The notes under the pieces were generated by a model that saw only the letters and a program-made list of their open reading frames with translations, was not told where the DNA came from and ran no database searches. The position numbers were made by a program, and so were the translations under genes. Positions 51,837 to 62,699 of a stretch of 64,000 bases of DNA are shown here, one piece after another. Origin of the DNA: JAQBVV01 sp965249205 (GTDB lineage Bacteria; Acidobacteriota; Vicinamibacteria; Vicinamibacterales; UBA2999); contig CBDFLL010000005.1 in assembly GCA_965249205.1 (NCBI GenBank), forward strand, positions 248,001 through 312,000, read 5' to 3'. Within the stretch, counting starts at the first letter, position 1. Each line of letters starts with the position of its first letter.

Positions 51837-53615
51837 CTAGCCGGCCCCTGCTGGCGTTCTCCCCCGATGGCCGTCACTTCGCTTACGTGACCAGGGAGGG
51901 TCTGTATCTGCGCTCGATGGACGCACTGGAGGCCCGCCTGCTTGTCAGATCAACCTTGACCAGTCCGTTCTTTTCACCGGACGGGCAGTCGGTAGCGTAC
52001 TGGGACGAACCGGCGAAACAGTTGGCCCGCATCGGGATCACGGGGGGCGCACCAGTCCTGATCGCCCAGGCGCCGTCAAACATCTTCGGCGCGAACTGGG
52101 CACCGGACGATGCGATCCTCTTCGGTCAGCCCGAGGGCATCCTGCGCGTGTCGGCCAACGGCGGCACCCCGGAACTCGTGATCCCGGCCCAGGCGAGCGA
52201 GCAGATGGACAGCCCGCAATTGCTCCCCGACGGGGAGTCGGTGTTGTTCAGCGTCACCACGGGCACGGGGCCGACGCGGTGGGACGCGGCGCAGATTGCG
52301 GTGCAGTCGCTTCGCACGGGCGAGCGGACGGTCGTGCTGCGAGGCGGAAGTGATGCCCGCTATCTGCCGACGGGGCACCTGGTCTACGCGCTGGAGGACG
52401 GGCTGTTCGCCGTCGCGTTCGACGTTGACCGGCTGGAAATTCGGGGAGGAGCGGTCCTCATGGTCGAGGCAGTGCTGCGGCCAATCGGAGATATCATACA
52501 GACCACCGCGACAGCGAACTACGGCGTCTCCGACCAGGGTACGCTGGTCTACCTTCAGGGGTCAGCGGTAGCCAGCTATGAGGGCAGACTTGCGCTGGTG
52601 GACCGCGACGGAGGGCAGAAACTTCTTGATGTGCGGCCGGCGGCGTACGCGGGCCCGCGACTGTCGCCGGACGGCACGCAACTGGCGGTGCTAACCCGTG
52701 AGGAGAGCGGACAGAACATCGTCTGGGTCTATAACCTGTCTGGCGACACGCAGATGCGACGCCTCGCACAGGACGGGAACAACACCAGCCCCATCTGGAC
52801 GCCTGACGGGGAGCGGATCACGTTTGCCTCCGACAGAGACGGGCGCTGGCGCATTTATTCGCAGGCTGCAGACGGGACTGGTCTCGCGGAACCGCTGACA
52901 CCGGAAAGCGAGGCGACAACACGCGTCTGGCCGGACTCCTGGTCACCCGACGGGCGGACGCTGTCGTTCTCGAAGAGCCTTGCCGGCGATGATGGCGTGT
53001 GGACGCTCTCGCTCGACAGCGAGCGCGAGCCGGAGCTCTTTTACGACATCACGGACGGCTCCGATCAGTTTGGTTCATCCTTCTCGCCCGACGGACGCTG
53101 GATCGCTTTCCATTCCGATGGTGCGGGAGAAACTGACGGACAGGTGTACGTCCTGCCCTTTCCCGCAACCGACGCCGAGCCGCGCCAGATTACGCAGGAC
53201 GGCGGCATGTTTCCGTTGTGGACGCGGGAGGGAGATGAGCTGTTCTATCGACGCCCTCGTATCTTTCTGCCTGCGCTGGCGGACGCGTTGATGGGCGTGG
53301 ATGTTCGCACGTCAGCGGCGTTCGACTGGGGCGCGGAGCGAAGGCTGTCGACCGGAGTGTTCTGGGCCACGGGCGACGCCAGGGACTACGACATCACGCC
53401 GGATGGCGACCGCTTTCTGGTAATCACGCCGACCGAGGCCACGGGTGCGAACGGTGGCGGCGCTTTGTCCTCTCGAATCGTCGTCGTCGAAAACTGGTTC
53501 GAGGAGTTGCGGCGGCTGGTGCCGGTGAACTAATGCACCGTGTGCGTCGGCCCGCATAGTCAGAGAGCGGTCAGGCGTCGAGTCTCTTGTCGAGCGGACC
53601 TCGCCGCTGCTGCCT

Positions 53616-53960
53616 TCATGCGGCTCGCCCCTTCGTGGTCTTCTTCAGTGACACGTGGAAATGGAGGCCTTCAACTCGCCGCAAGTGGCCGATGACCTCA
53701 AACAAGTTTCGCGCCTGGGGGTTGCCTTTCGGCCCAAGCATTCGCATGAGGCTCTTCGCGGGGATGTGTGTCAGCTCGGCAAGGCGCTCGAACCCCATCG
53801 TGCCGTTGACGTAGTCACGCAGCAGTGACTTACCCGTGTCGATGTCACCGGCGAGCAGTCCGTCGACAGCTTCCTGTAGCACGGCCTTTCGGAATCCAGA
53901 TGATCGGATCAGGCGCGCCCGAACGGTCTCCTTGAAGTCTTTCCTTAGAGGCATGGTCAT
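53616..53960 (-). CDS. HigA-like antitoxin (addiction-module antidote)
   Basis: 114 residues. It is a small DNA-binding protein of the COG3636-like type: LRKDFKETVRARLIRSSGFR, AVLQEAVDGLLAGDIDTGKS, LLRDYVNGTMGFERLAELTH and the helix-turn-helix ending IPAKSLMRMLGPKGNPQARN. It starts three bases after the toxin stop, in the toxin-first order typical of HigBA. It should neutralise the toxin and repress the operon. Confidence 0.85.
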   Translation of the reverse strand: MTMPLRKDFKETVRARLIRSSGFRKAVLQEAVDGLLAGDIDTGKSLLRDYVNGTMGFERLAELTHIPAKSLMRMLGPKGNPQARNLFEVIGHLRRVEGLHFHVSLKKTTKGRAA

Positions 53961-53963
53961 AGC

Positions 53964-54311
53964 TCACTTTCGTCGTTTGTAGTCCCGCCAACACGCCTGC
54001 GCGTCTGCGATGTCTCGAGCCTGGCGCTTTTTGGTCCCGCCGCCGAGCAAGATCACGATCGTCGCGCCGTCCTTACCAAAATACACACGCAGGCCTGGGC
54101 CGAAGTCGATCCGCGATTCGAACACTCCGCCACCGACGCCCTTCACGCTGGAGAAGTTGCCCTGCCCGATCCGGGTCATCGCGGTGAGGACCCGCGCCGC
54201 CGCCGGGTCGTCGAGGCCGTCGAGCCACTGTTCGAAGGGACTCCTGCCGTCGAGGGCAATGTACTCTTTGATCGTGATCACACCATGTGACGGTACCATA
54301 TACGTTACCAT
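53964..54311 (-). CDS. RelE/HigB-superfamily toxin
   Basis: 115 residues if started at ATG 54311; an ATG at 54299 is equally possible. Upstream in-frame sequence lacks toxin homology and overlaps the next promoter. The ParE/RelE-type fold (addiction module killer, Gp49-like) is seen in TIKEYIALDGRSPFEQWLDG, ARVLTAMTRIGQGNFSSVKG, GGVFESRIDFGPGLRVYFGK and IVILLGGGTKKRQARDIADA. It is predicted to cut or block translated mRNA. The pair lies between the kinase gene and a divergent ATP-grasp gene. Confidence 0.85.
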   Translation of the reverse strand: MVTYMVPSHGVITIKEYIALDGRSPFEQWLDGLDDPAAARVLTAMTRIGQGNFSSVKGVGGGVFESRIDFGPGLRVYFGKDGATIVILLGGGTKKRQARDIADAQACWRDYKRRK

Positions 54312-54461
54312 TAGACAACGGTGACGCCAGGCCTGCCGCCGCGCCTTCCGAAAGGCATCGTGCACAAGCCGCTCGGCACTGGCACTGAGGGCGCGGGCCG
54401 CATCGAAGGCCGCGTTGTGGTACAACCCCTTATCTTGTGAGAGCCAGTAACGGAGGAGATT

Positions 54462-55328
54462 GTGAGCCTGCTCTGGCTTGGCCATCCTGACTGCCACGAC
54501 GTGGCACTGGTCGGCGGAAAAGTCGCCAGTCTGAGTGGCCTGGCGGCGGAGTATCGGGTTCCGCCAGGATTCTGTGTCACGACCGTCGCGCTTGAGCAGT
54601 GGTCAGAAGGCGACGAAGTCGTCCCCCCCGAGGGCGTCCGCGAGGTGCTGGCGCTGGCCTATCAGGAACTGGGAGGCCGAAGCGGTGCGCCGGATCTCCG
54701 AGTGGCCGTGCGATCGTCGGCGGTGGACGAGGACGGCGGCTCTGCGTCGTTCGCCGGGCAGTACGAAACCTACCTCAACGTGTCTGGCATTGACGGCGTC
54801 GTCGAGGCGGTGGGACGCTGCAGAGCGTCACTACGGTCGCCGCGAGTGCTCGAGTATCGGCGAATGAACGAGCTGCCGACCGACGATGTGCGCCTGGCGG
54901 TCCTGGTCCAGCAGCTTGTGCCCTCCGATATGTCCGCCGTGATTTTCACGGCCAACCCAGTGAGTTTGAATCGCGACGAGATCGTGATCAACGCAAGCTG
55001 GGGGCTTGGCGAGAGCATCGTGGGTGGCACTGTGACACCCGACACGGTCGTCGTGCGCAAGAGCGATTTCGCCATCGTGTCGTCCCAGATAGCGGAGAAG
55101 CGGCGTATGACGGTATCCGTTGCTGGCGGCACCAGCGAAGTGGATGTGCCGAAGTTTCTTCGCAAGTCGGCGGCGCTCGACGACGCGCAGATTCTTGAAA
55201 TGGCGCGGTTGGGGTTGTCGCTCGAAGCGCGCCATCAACGGCCGGTGGATGTCGAGTGCGCCTACCACGAGCAAGACCTCTATCTGTTACAGTGCCGTCC
55301 CATTACGACGCTGCCTCCACAGTTGTGA
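54462..55328 (+). CDS. PEP/pyruvate-binding ATP-grasp protein (rifampin-phosphotransferase-like AP domain)
   Basis: 288 residues from GTG 54462 behind GGAGGAG. It is an N-terminal ATP-grasp domain of the PPDK_N type: DVALVGGKVASLSGLAAEYR, RVAVRSSAVDEDGGSASFAG, QYETYLNVSG, VQQLVPSDMSAVIFTANPVS, SWGLGESIVGGTVTPDTVVV and ending DLYLLQCRPITTL. It lacks the swivelling His domain and any PEP barrel, which are supplied (His domain only) by the gene 30 bases downstream. Split halves of a dikinase-like or rifampin-phosphotransferase-like enzyme are the best reading. Confidence 0.87.
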   Translation: MSLLWLGHPDCHDVALVGGKVASLSGLAAEYRVPPGFCVTTVALEQWSEGDEVVPPEGVREVLALAYQELGGRSGAPDLRVAVRSSAVDEDGGSASFAGQYETYLNVSGIDGVVEAVGRCRASLRSPRVLEYRRMNELPTDDVRLAVLVQQLVPSDMSAVIFTANPVSLNRDEIVINASWGLGESIVGGTVTPDTVVVRKSDFAIVSSQIAEKRRMTVSVAGGTSEVDVPKFLRKSAALDDAQILEMARLGLSLEARHQRPVDVECAYHEQDLYLLQCRPITTLPPQL

Positions 55329-55358
55329 TTTCTCGGTTCGGCGACGACGAGGTGACGA

Positions 55359-57046
55359 ATGGCCGCTGACACAGGACACTCTCCTGCCCCGACGCTGATT
55401 CCGGTTCCCCCGGATTTCCCCGTGACCTGGGCGGACTCGGACGAAGAAGGCCTCTTCTGGCAGCAGGACCGGATGCACGCTCCGGAGCCGGTTGCGCCGC
55501 TCGATGAGGAGGTGTGGGTTCTGGCGTACCGTGGCTTCGACGCGGCAGCTGCTACCTACGAAATGCCGATCCGTGCGCATGCCCGGCGCGTCAACACCTA
55601 CTTGTATATGGCGATCGCACCAGCCGTGCCTCCCGATCAGATGGAGGTGCTGGGGAAGCGCGGTGAGGAACGGCTGAACGAAGCGATGGGCCGCTTGGAG
55701 TCATCCTGGAGGGACGAGTGGTTGCCGGAAGTTCAGTCAAATCTGGCCTGGTGGGCGACCTTCGATCTCCCGGGAGCGTCTACGACAAGCCTGGCGGAGC
55801 ACCTCAGCGAGACGGCGACGCGGCTGGAGCGGATTTGGCAGATCCATTTTCTCATCGTCCTTCCGGCGTACAGCGCGATGAGCGAGTTCGATGAGTTGTA
55901 CCACGACCTGTTTGGCAAAGACGACAAGTTCGGCGCGTACAAGCTGCTTGAAGGAAGGGATAACAAAACGCTAGAGGGCGCGCGAGCGCTGTGGGCGCTG
56001 AGCCGGAAGGCCCGGGCGCTGCCAGAGGTAGACGCCGTGCTCCAGCAACATCAGCCGGCCGAGATCATGGACGCGCTTGGAGACACGACCGCTGGGCGTG
56101 CGTTCGGGGACGAGGTCCGCGGCTTCCTGGAGACCTACGGACAACGCGGCGATGCGTGGGGCTTGATCCACAAGAGCTGGATCGAGGACCCGGCGCCGGC
56201 TCTCAAGAACCTGAAGGACTACGCTTCCCAGCCGGAACTTGACCTCGAGGCCGACCACGCAGCGCTCGACACCGGCCGCGATCGGGCGGTCGCCGACGCT
56301 GAGGAACGCCTGAAAGGCTACCCGGCAGCGGTCAGAGAACGCTTTGCGTTTCTGTTGAAGGCAGCGCAAGTCGGCAGCGTCCTGTCGGAGGATCACGGGT
56401 TTTGGATCGACTTCGCTTGCCTGTACCGCGTGCGCTGCGTCTTCATGGAGCTTGGCAGGCGGCTGGCGGAGGCCGGAGTGCTGGCTGGCGCGGACGACGT
56501 GTTCTATCTGACGCTGGACGAGGCGCTCGACGTGGATGGCGCGCTGCAGCACGCGGAGCTTCGACGGTCGCAGGTGGCGGAACGCAAGGCCGAGGTGGAG
56601 CGCTTCCGGCCGATGAGCGCCCCTCCGGTCCTCGGCACGGACTACGGCCCCCCGCCCGACGACATGATGGGCCGGTTTCTGACGAAGTTCTTCGGAGGTC
56701 CTCCCCCCGCGTCTGATGATCCGAAGGTGCTGAACGGCAACGCAGGTTCTCCAGGGAAGGTGCGGGGAACGGCGCGAGTGATCCTGTCGCTCGAAGAGGC
56801 TGGCAGGTTGAAGGAGGGGGACATCCTCGTCACCAGTTCGACGCCCCCCCCTGGACTCCGCTTTTCGCGACGGCCGGCGGCATCGTGACCGACACTGGCG
56901 GGATCCTGAGCCACTGTGCGGTCGTCGCGCGCGAGTACCACATTCCAGCGGTTGTGGGCACCGGCGGAGCCACAGCGACGATAGAGGACGGGCAACTGAT
57001 CGAAGTGGACGGCGACGCGGGGACAGTCAGGGTCGTTGGGAGCTGA
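55359..57046 (+). pseudogene. PEP-utilizing (His-domain) partner protein, frameshifted at a poly-C tract
   Basis: It starts at ATG 55359. A ~440-residue helical region (NTYLYMAIAPAVPPDQMEVL, FLIVLPAYSAMSEFDELYHD, DVFYLTLDEALDVDGALQHA) corresponds in position to the substrate-binding domain of rifampin phosphotransferases. The swivelling phospho-His domain begins NGNAGSPGKVRGTARVILSL and EEAGRLKEGDILVTSSTPPP. A run of eight Cs at 56844-56851 then puts the frame out. In the shifted frame it continues WTPLFATAGGIVTDTGGILS and HCAVVAREYHIPAVVGTGGA, with the catalytic His, to a stop at 57044-57046. It is a homopolymer error, a phase-variable tract or a true mutation. Confidence 0.85.
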
Positions 57047-58433
57047 GCCTCCAAGCGAACGCGGCGTCATCGCCACGGTGGCGCTGGCCACGATGCTCGC
57101 GCCGCTCAATTCAACGATGATCGCGGTGGCTCTGCCCAGCGTGATTCAAGAGTTCGACTCCGATGTGGCGGCGGCCGGGTGGCTGGTGACGGCCTACCTC
57201 ATCGCCATGGCGTCGTTGCAGCCGGTGGCCGGGAAGCTCGGTGATCGCGTGGGTCGTCGCCCGCTGATCCTCGGCGGCGTCGCCTGCTTCGGGTTGGCGT
57301 CGTTGGCGGCGGCCTCGACATCGAGTCTTCCGGCCCTGCTCTTCTTTCGCGTCCTGCAGGCCGTGGCTGGCGCGATTGCATTGCCCAACGGCGCCGCTCT
57401 GCTGCGGGAAGTCATTCCGGCGGCACGCCGGGCGGGGCGATTTGGCCTTGTCGGCGCGGCCATCGCGCTGGCGGCGGCCGCTGGTCCACCACTCGGCGGG
57501 TTTCTCGTGGGCCAGGCCGGCTGGCGTGCCATCTTCCTCGTGAACGTCGTCCTGGTCGTGCCGGCCGTACTGATCGGCTGGCGATCGATTCCTGCCTGGC
57601 CGGCGAAGGAGACCCGTCACACGTTCGACCTCTCGGGCGCCGTCTTGCTACTGACCGTGCTCGTGGGGGCGGCCGCGCTGCTGACCCGTGGCTCGTGGGA
57701 CGGCACAGCGCTTGCGACCCTGATCGGCCTGGGAGGCCTTGCGCTGGCGTTCGCGCGGTGGGAACTCCGCCATGGGGATCCCGTGCTGCAGCCGCGCCTC
57801 TTTCGGCACCGCACGTTCGCGGCGGCAAACGCGGCTGTCGCGTTGAGCAACCTGGCCATGTACACAACGCTGCTGGCTATTCCGATTCTGCTGTCTCGCC
57901 GGGTCGGCTGGACGAGCGCGGAAGTCGGACTCGTGCTGGCCGCCATGTCCACGGGCATGGTGGTGTTCTCGCCATTGGGCGGACGTCTGGCCGACTGGTG
58001 GGGTCGGCGATGGCCGACTGTGCTCGGTTTGCTGCTCCTGTCGGTCGGCCTGGCTCCGCTCGCGTTGACCGGAGGGGACGTCGACACGCTACCGTTGCTC
58101 ATTGGACTGGGCGTTGCGGGTGCAGGAATAGGATTCTCGTCGGCCGGCATGCAGACAGCCGCCCTCGAAGCAGTGGGCCCAGCGGAGTCTGGCGTGGCGT
58201 CCGGCGTCTTTTCGACGAGCCGGTATCTCGGCAGCATCGTCGGGTCCAGCCTGCTGGCTGGCATGCTCGGGCCGACTGAGGATGGTGTCGGAGGGTTCGG
58301 CCTGGTCTTTTCGATGGCCCTGGCCGCCGCCGTCCTTTCGGCGGTCGCGAGCGTCGGCTTGCACGACCGGCCTGTTGAAGCACGCGTCGAGGCGAAAGAC
58401 AGCGTGCCTCAGCCGACGTGGCCGAGCCGATAG
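57036..58433 (+). CDS. MFS exporter, DHA2/EmrB-like
   Basis: 465 residues. The start at TTG 57036 overlaps the end of the preceding gene by 11 bases, suggesting coupling. It is a polytopic membrane protein with about fourteen helices and the MFS loop motif GKLGDRVGRRPLILG. The first helix is ATVALATMLAPLNSTMIAVA and motif C-like sequence is in ALAAAAGPPLGGFLVGQAGW. DHA2 members expel drugs and other amphiphiles by proton antiport. Its position after a rifampin-phosphotransferase-like pair suggests a joint detoxification role (inference). Confidence 0.9.
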   Translation: MGAEPPSERGVIATVALATMLAPLNSTMIAVALPSVIQEFDSDVAAAGWLVTAYLIAMASLQPVAGKLGDRVGRRPLILGGVACFGLASLAAASTSSLPALLFFRVLQAVAGAIALPNGAALLREVIPAARRAGRFGLVGAAIALAAAAGPPLGGFLVGQAGWRAIFLVNVVLVVPAVLIGWRSIPAWPAKETRHTFDLSGAVLLLTVLVGAAALLTRGSWDGTALATLIGLGGLALAFARWELRHGDPVLQPRLFRHRTFAAANAAVALSNLAMYTTLLAIPILLSRRVGWTSAEVGLVLAAMSTGMVVFSPLGGRLADWWGRRWPTVLGLLLLSVGLAPLALTGGDVDTLPLLIGLGVAGAGIGFSSAGMQTAALEAVGPAESGVASGVFSTSRYLGSIVGSSLLAGMLGPTEDGVGGFGLVFSMALAAAVLSAVASVGLHDRPVEARVEAKDSVPQPTWPSR

Positions 58434-58561
58434 TCCCGCGTCGTGTGGGGCTCCCGTTCCGAGACCTCCGCAAGAACGCCGCCCAGCAGGCTCGACGCCA
58501 GCGGGGCCAGTCGGACCACGCGTTGCTTTCCCGAACGCACTTCTTATAGGCTTCGATTCCT

Positions 58562-59602
58562 ATGATTCAAAGACGCATCCTCCCTTTTCTGTTGTGTGTC
58601 CTGTGGTTCCAGGCGGCGCCCGACGTCGCGCGCGCGCAGGCTGCTCAGGTGCCAACTGCCGTGGGAGTCGCGGTGGAGATCCCCGGGGTAGTCGAGGGTG
58701 GCACGCCGATCGAACGGATCCAGACCGGGTACCAGGGCCTGGACGACCCGATTGGGCTCAGCGACGGCTCGTTGCTGTTCTCGGATCCCGGAGCCCGCCG
58801 CATTCACCGGCTGGACCCGACGACGAACGACGTGTCGGTGCTGGTCGCCGAATCCAATGAGTCGCACGGCGTCATCGAAGACAGCACGGGCCGCCTGATC
58901 TCGGCGCAGGCGTGGGACGGCTCGACACGGATCGGCGTGATCCATCCGCCTGATCGCGTGGAGGTGCTTGCCGACAGCTACGACGGCCAGCCTTTCAGCC
59001 GCCCCAACGATCTCATCGTCGCAAGAAATGGCGGCGTGTACTTCACCGACCCTGGTCTTACCTCAGGACAGGCCGCAGGACTGGTCGAACGCTATAACGG
59101 CAGGCCGCTGGGGCCGCGTCTGCCGCCCGCTGTCTACTACATCCCGCCAGGGGGAGAGGCGATCAGGATCGAGGAGAACATGATCCGGCCCAACGGCATT
59201 CAGCTCAGCCCAGACGAGGAGACCCTCTACATCAGCGACTCGAACGGCGAGCATGTGATCGCGTGGGACATCCAGCCCGATGGCCTCGTGGCCAACCGGC
59301 GTGACTTCGGCACGCTTCAGGGCCGAAGCACGCGCGATAACGGGTTGGGCGGGATCAAGACGTATGCCGACGGGATGGCCATCGACAACGACGGCCGGCT
59401 CTACGTCTCCACCGGCGGAGGTGTCGAAGTGATCAGCCCACAGGGCGAGCACGTCGGAACGATCCCGGTGAGGTGTCCGCCGCGGGATTGCCAGAACGTG
59501 GCATTCGGCGGGCCGGACAAGAAGACGCTGTACATCGCCGGGGCGGGTTCGCTGTACAGGGTCGCGATGGTCGCGCAGGGATTCACCGGGCGCGCGAAGT
59601 AG
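58562..59602 (+). CDS. Exported SMP-30/gluconolactonase-like protein
   Basis: 346 residues with a signal peptide (ILPFLLCVLWFQAAPDVARA). A six-bladed propeller of the SMP-30/LRE type carries family landmarks GLDDPIGLSDGSLLFSDPGA, SRPNDLIVARNGGVYFTDPG (Asn-Asp metal site), RPNGIQLSPDEETLYISDSN and KTYADGMAIDNDGRLYVSTG. Such enzymes hydrolyse lactones using calcium or other divalent metals. It is probably periplasmic and could act on products of the quinoproteins found elsewhere in the window. Confidence 0.9.
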   Translation: MIQRRILPFLLCVLWFQAAPDVARAQAAQVPTAVGVAVEIPGVVEGGTPIERIQTGYQGLDDPIGLSDGSLLFSDPGARRIHRLDPTTNDVSVLVAESNESHGVIEDSTGRLISAQAWDGSTRIGVIHPPDRVEVLADSYDGQPFSRPNDLIVARNGGVYFTDPGLTSGQAAGLVERYNGRPLGPRLPPAVYYIPPGGEAIRIEENMIRPNGIQLSPDEETLYISDSNGEHVIAWDIQPDGLVANRRDFGTLQGRSTRDNGLGGIKTYADGMAIDNDGRLYVSTGGGVEVISPQGEHVGTIPVRCPPRDCQNVAFGGPDKKTLYIAGAGSLYRVAMVAQGFTGRAK

Positions 59603-61655
59603 TCGCGAACCAGGGACATCCTCCTCTCGCCCGCCCTGTCACGTTATCCTTATCCAGGAGCGGAAAGCGTCTCCGGGCCTGTAAGATGTCACACGATGCG
59701 CGTGTGGGTCTTTCTGGTCGTCGGTGCGCTCGCGTCCGGGAGCCCGGCGGCGGGTCAATCCGCGGCCCCAGCGTCCCAGGGCGTTCCGCCGATCGCCCTA
59801 GCCGCCATCGCCGCCGTTCCCGCCCTCCCGCCAGTCGATCGCAGCGCCGACGGCGAGACGACGATCCGGGCCTTTCGGCTGACCGAACAGATCCGGCTGG
59901 ACGGGATACTGGACGAGGAGGTGTACGCGACGACGCCGCCCATCGATGGGTTCGTCCAGCAGGAGCCACGGGAAGGTGAGCCGGCGACCGAGGCGACCGA
60001 AGTGTGGCTCTTTTTCGACGACAGCAATATCTATGTGTCGGCGCGGCTCCACGACAGCCAGCCTGAGCGCATGGTCGCCAACGAGATGCGGCGCGACAAC
60101 CGCGGGATCTTCCAGGGTGAGAGCTTCACCGTCGCGCTCGACACCTACCACGACCGGCGCAACGGCTACTACTTCCAGACCAACCCTCTCGGGGCCCTCC
60201 GCGACGCGCTGATCACCGACGAGGGCAACGCCAACAACGACTGGAAGACGGTGTGGGATGTGAAGGCGTCGCGCAACGACCAGGGATGGATCTTCGAGAT
60301 GGTCATCCCGTTCAAGTCGCTGCGCTTTGGACCCGGACGGGAGCAGGTCTGGGGCATCAACATGGTGCGCATCGTCAAGTGGAAGAACGAAACAAGCTTC
60401 GTCACGCCCATGCCGGCCGCCTACGGTTCTGGCGGACTCTTCAAGTTTTCGATAGCCCCGACGCTCGTTGGGCTTGAGGCTCCGGCTGCCAGTCGTAATC
60501 TCGAAATCAAGCCGTACGTGATCTCGGATGTGACCACGGATCGGACCGCCAGTCCGGTCTTTTCCAATGAGCTGGGCGGCGATGCCGGCTTCGACCTCAA
60601 GTACGGGTTGACACCAGGTCTCACCGCCGACTTCACCTACAACACCGAGTTCGCGCAGGTCGAAGAAGACGAGCAGCAGGTGAACCTGACGCGGTTCAGC
60701 CTCTTCTTCCCGGAGAAGCGCGAGTTCTTCCTCGAAGGACAGGGCATTTTTGGATTCGGTGGAGGCGTACCCCGTGGCCCGGGGGGTGGCGGGCGCACGT
60801 CAGCTCCAACGCTCACGCCGGTGCTCTTCTTCAGCCGCCGGATCGGGTTGGAGTCCGGACAGGCGGTGCCGATCGTCGCGGGCGGCCGCGTCACCGGTCG
60901 GGCGGGTGACTACACGGTCGGGTTGCTGAACATTTCTAGTGGCGACTCCGAGCGCGCTGGTGCCGAGTCGGCCAACTTCTCAGTCGTCCGTCTGAGGCGC
61001 GACATCCTCCGACGGAGCACAATCGGGGTCATCGCGACCAACCGCTCCCCGCGGGCGAGCGGCGCCGACACCAACCAGGCGTACGGCGTTGATGCGAACC
61101 TCGCCTTCTTCGAGAACCTCCAGATCAAAGGCTACTACGCGCGCACCCGGACGCCCGGCGCCGCCGACGGCGCGAGCTACCTCGGCGAGGTGCAGTACAA
61201 CGCGGACCGCTACGGCTTCGTGTATCAGCATCTCGCGCTGGAAGACGGCTTCAATCCCGAGATCGGCTTCCTGCGCCGCGATGAGTTCCGGCGTCACTAC
61301 ACGGGCGTGCGGTTCAGCCCGCGACCGGCGGCCGGCTCTCGCATCCGGCGCTTCTACTACGAGGCGGCCCTCGACTACATCACGACACTGGATCACCGCC
61401 TCGAGACCCGCGAGGCCAAGGGCGCCTTCTCGATCGAGTTCCAGTCGGGCGATCGGTTCGATGCGTCCCTGATCGACAGCACTGAGTTTCTCGCCGATCC
61501 GTTCACAATCGCGTCGAACGTCACCATCCCGATCGGCCGCTACCAGTTCCGCCAGTTCCAGACCGCGTACAACCTAGGCACGCAGCGCCGCCTATCAGGT
61601 CGACTCAGCGCGGCGTACGGCTCGTTCTTCGACGGCACACTCACCGAAGCCGGCT

Positions 61656-62699
61656 CGTGCTTATCCGGTTGTTTCAGCAAGCCACCACCGGTAGTGTATC
61701 GGCGTGGCGCGCCCGTCGTTTCCGAAGAATCTCCGGGAGTTTCAGCGGCAATTTGCGACCGCCGAGGCCTGTCAGGACTACTTGGCGGCGTGCCGCTGGC
61801 CGGACGGCTTTGTGTGTCCCCGGTGCCGGCACGCGCGCGGCTATCGCCTGACCACACACCGGCGCTGGCAATGTGCGGCGTGCCGGTATCAGGTGTCGCT
61901 GACCGCCGGGACGATTCTCCACAACACGAAGACGCCGCTCCTGGTGTGGTTCTGGGCGGCCTATTTGACGGTTACCGACAAGCGGGGCCTCTCGGCGCTC
62001 CTGCTGCAGCGGCAGTTGGGCCTGCGGCGGTACGAAACGGCGTGGCTGCTGTTGCACAAGCTGCGGCGCGCGATGGTGAACGCGGGGCGGGAGCCCTTGT
62101 ACGGCGACGTGGAGATCGATGACACCTGGGTGGGCGCGCCCCAGGCCGGCCTGCGCGGCAGTCGCCAACTCAAGGGGCGGAAAGCCGCGCTGGTGCTGGT
62201 GGCGGTGGAACGACGCGGGGATCGGTCGGGTCGGGTCCGCATGTCCGTGATCCCGAACTTCAAACAATCGACGATGCTCGCGTTCGTCACTCACCACATT
62301 GCGCCGGGGGCGACGGTCTACACCGACGGGCTGAAAAGTTTCGATGGGCTCCAGGCCGCTGACGTGAGACACGTCGCCCGCCCGCAACCGATCCGGAGCG
62401 CCCTGCACAGGGGGGTGCCCTCCGTCGTGCCTTTGGCCGACCGCGTCATCGGCAATTGCCAACAGTGGTTGATTGGCACGCACCACGGCGTCAGCAAGGC
62501 GCAACTACAGGTCTACCTCGATGAGTTCGTGTTTCGGCACAATCGGCGGCGGCACCCGATGGCCGCCTTTCAGACCCTGCTGGGCCTGGGGACCGGACGG
62601 ACGCCCACGCCCGCCCGACGGATTCGCGGCGCGCAGGACGTGCGCCCCCCAGGCTGATCGCAAGATATAGGGGTTAGCTGAAACAACCGGATAAGCACG
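61656..62699 (+). mobile_element. IS1595-family insertion sequence, copy 2 (intact)
   Basis: 1,044 bp with the same inverted repeats as copy 1. Flanks are AGCCGGCT (61648-61655) and AGGCGGCT (62700-62707), an 8-bp duplication with one mismatch. It interrupts the DUF5916 gene in the same orientation. Confidence 0.93.
61704..62657 (+). CDS. IS1595-family transposase (intact)
   Basis: 317 residues from GTG 61704. An N-terminal zinc ribbon (CPRC at residues 38-41, CAAC at 57-60) precedes the DDE-type core: GDVEIDDTWVGAP, VYTDGLKSFDGL and the C-terminal EFVFRHNRRRHP. Intact, unlike the copy at 9724, so it could mobilise both elements. Confidence 0.93.
   Translation: MARPSFPKNLREFQRQFATAEACQDYLAACRWPDGFVCPRCRHARGYRLTTHRRWQCAACRYQVSLTAGTILHNTKTPLLVWFWAAYLTVTDKRGLSALLLQRQLGLRRYETAWLLLHKLRRAMVNAGREPLYGDVEIDDTWVGAPQAGLRGSRQLKGRKAALVLVAVERRGDRSGRVRMSVIPNFKQSTMLAFVTHHIAPGATVYTDGLKSFDGLQAADVRHVARPQPIRSALHRGVPSVVPLADRVIGNCQQWLIGTHHGVSKAQLQVYLDEFVFRHNRRRHPMAAFQTLLGLGTGRTPTPARRIRGAQDVRPPG

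Noticed and set aside
54312..54497. N-terminal 62-residue extension of the RelE/HigB-like toxin
   Set aside because: The extension has no toxin homology and overlaps the start of the divergent ATP-grasp gene; ATG 54311 or 54299 is the better start.
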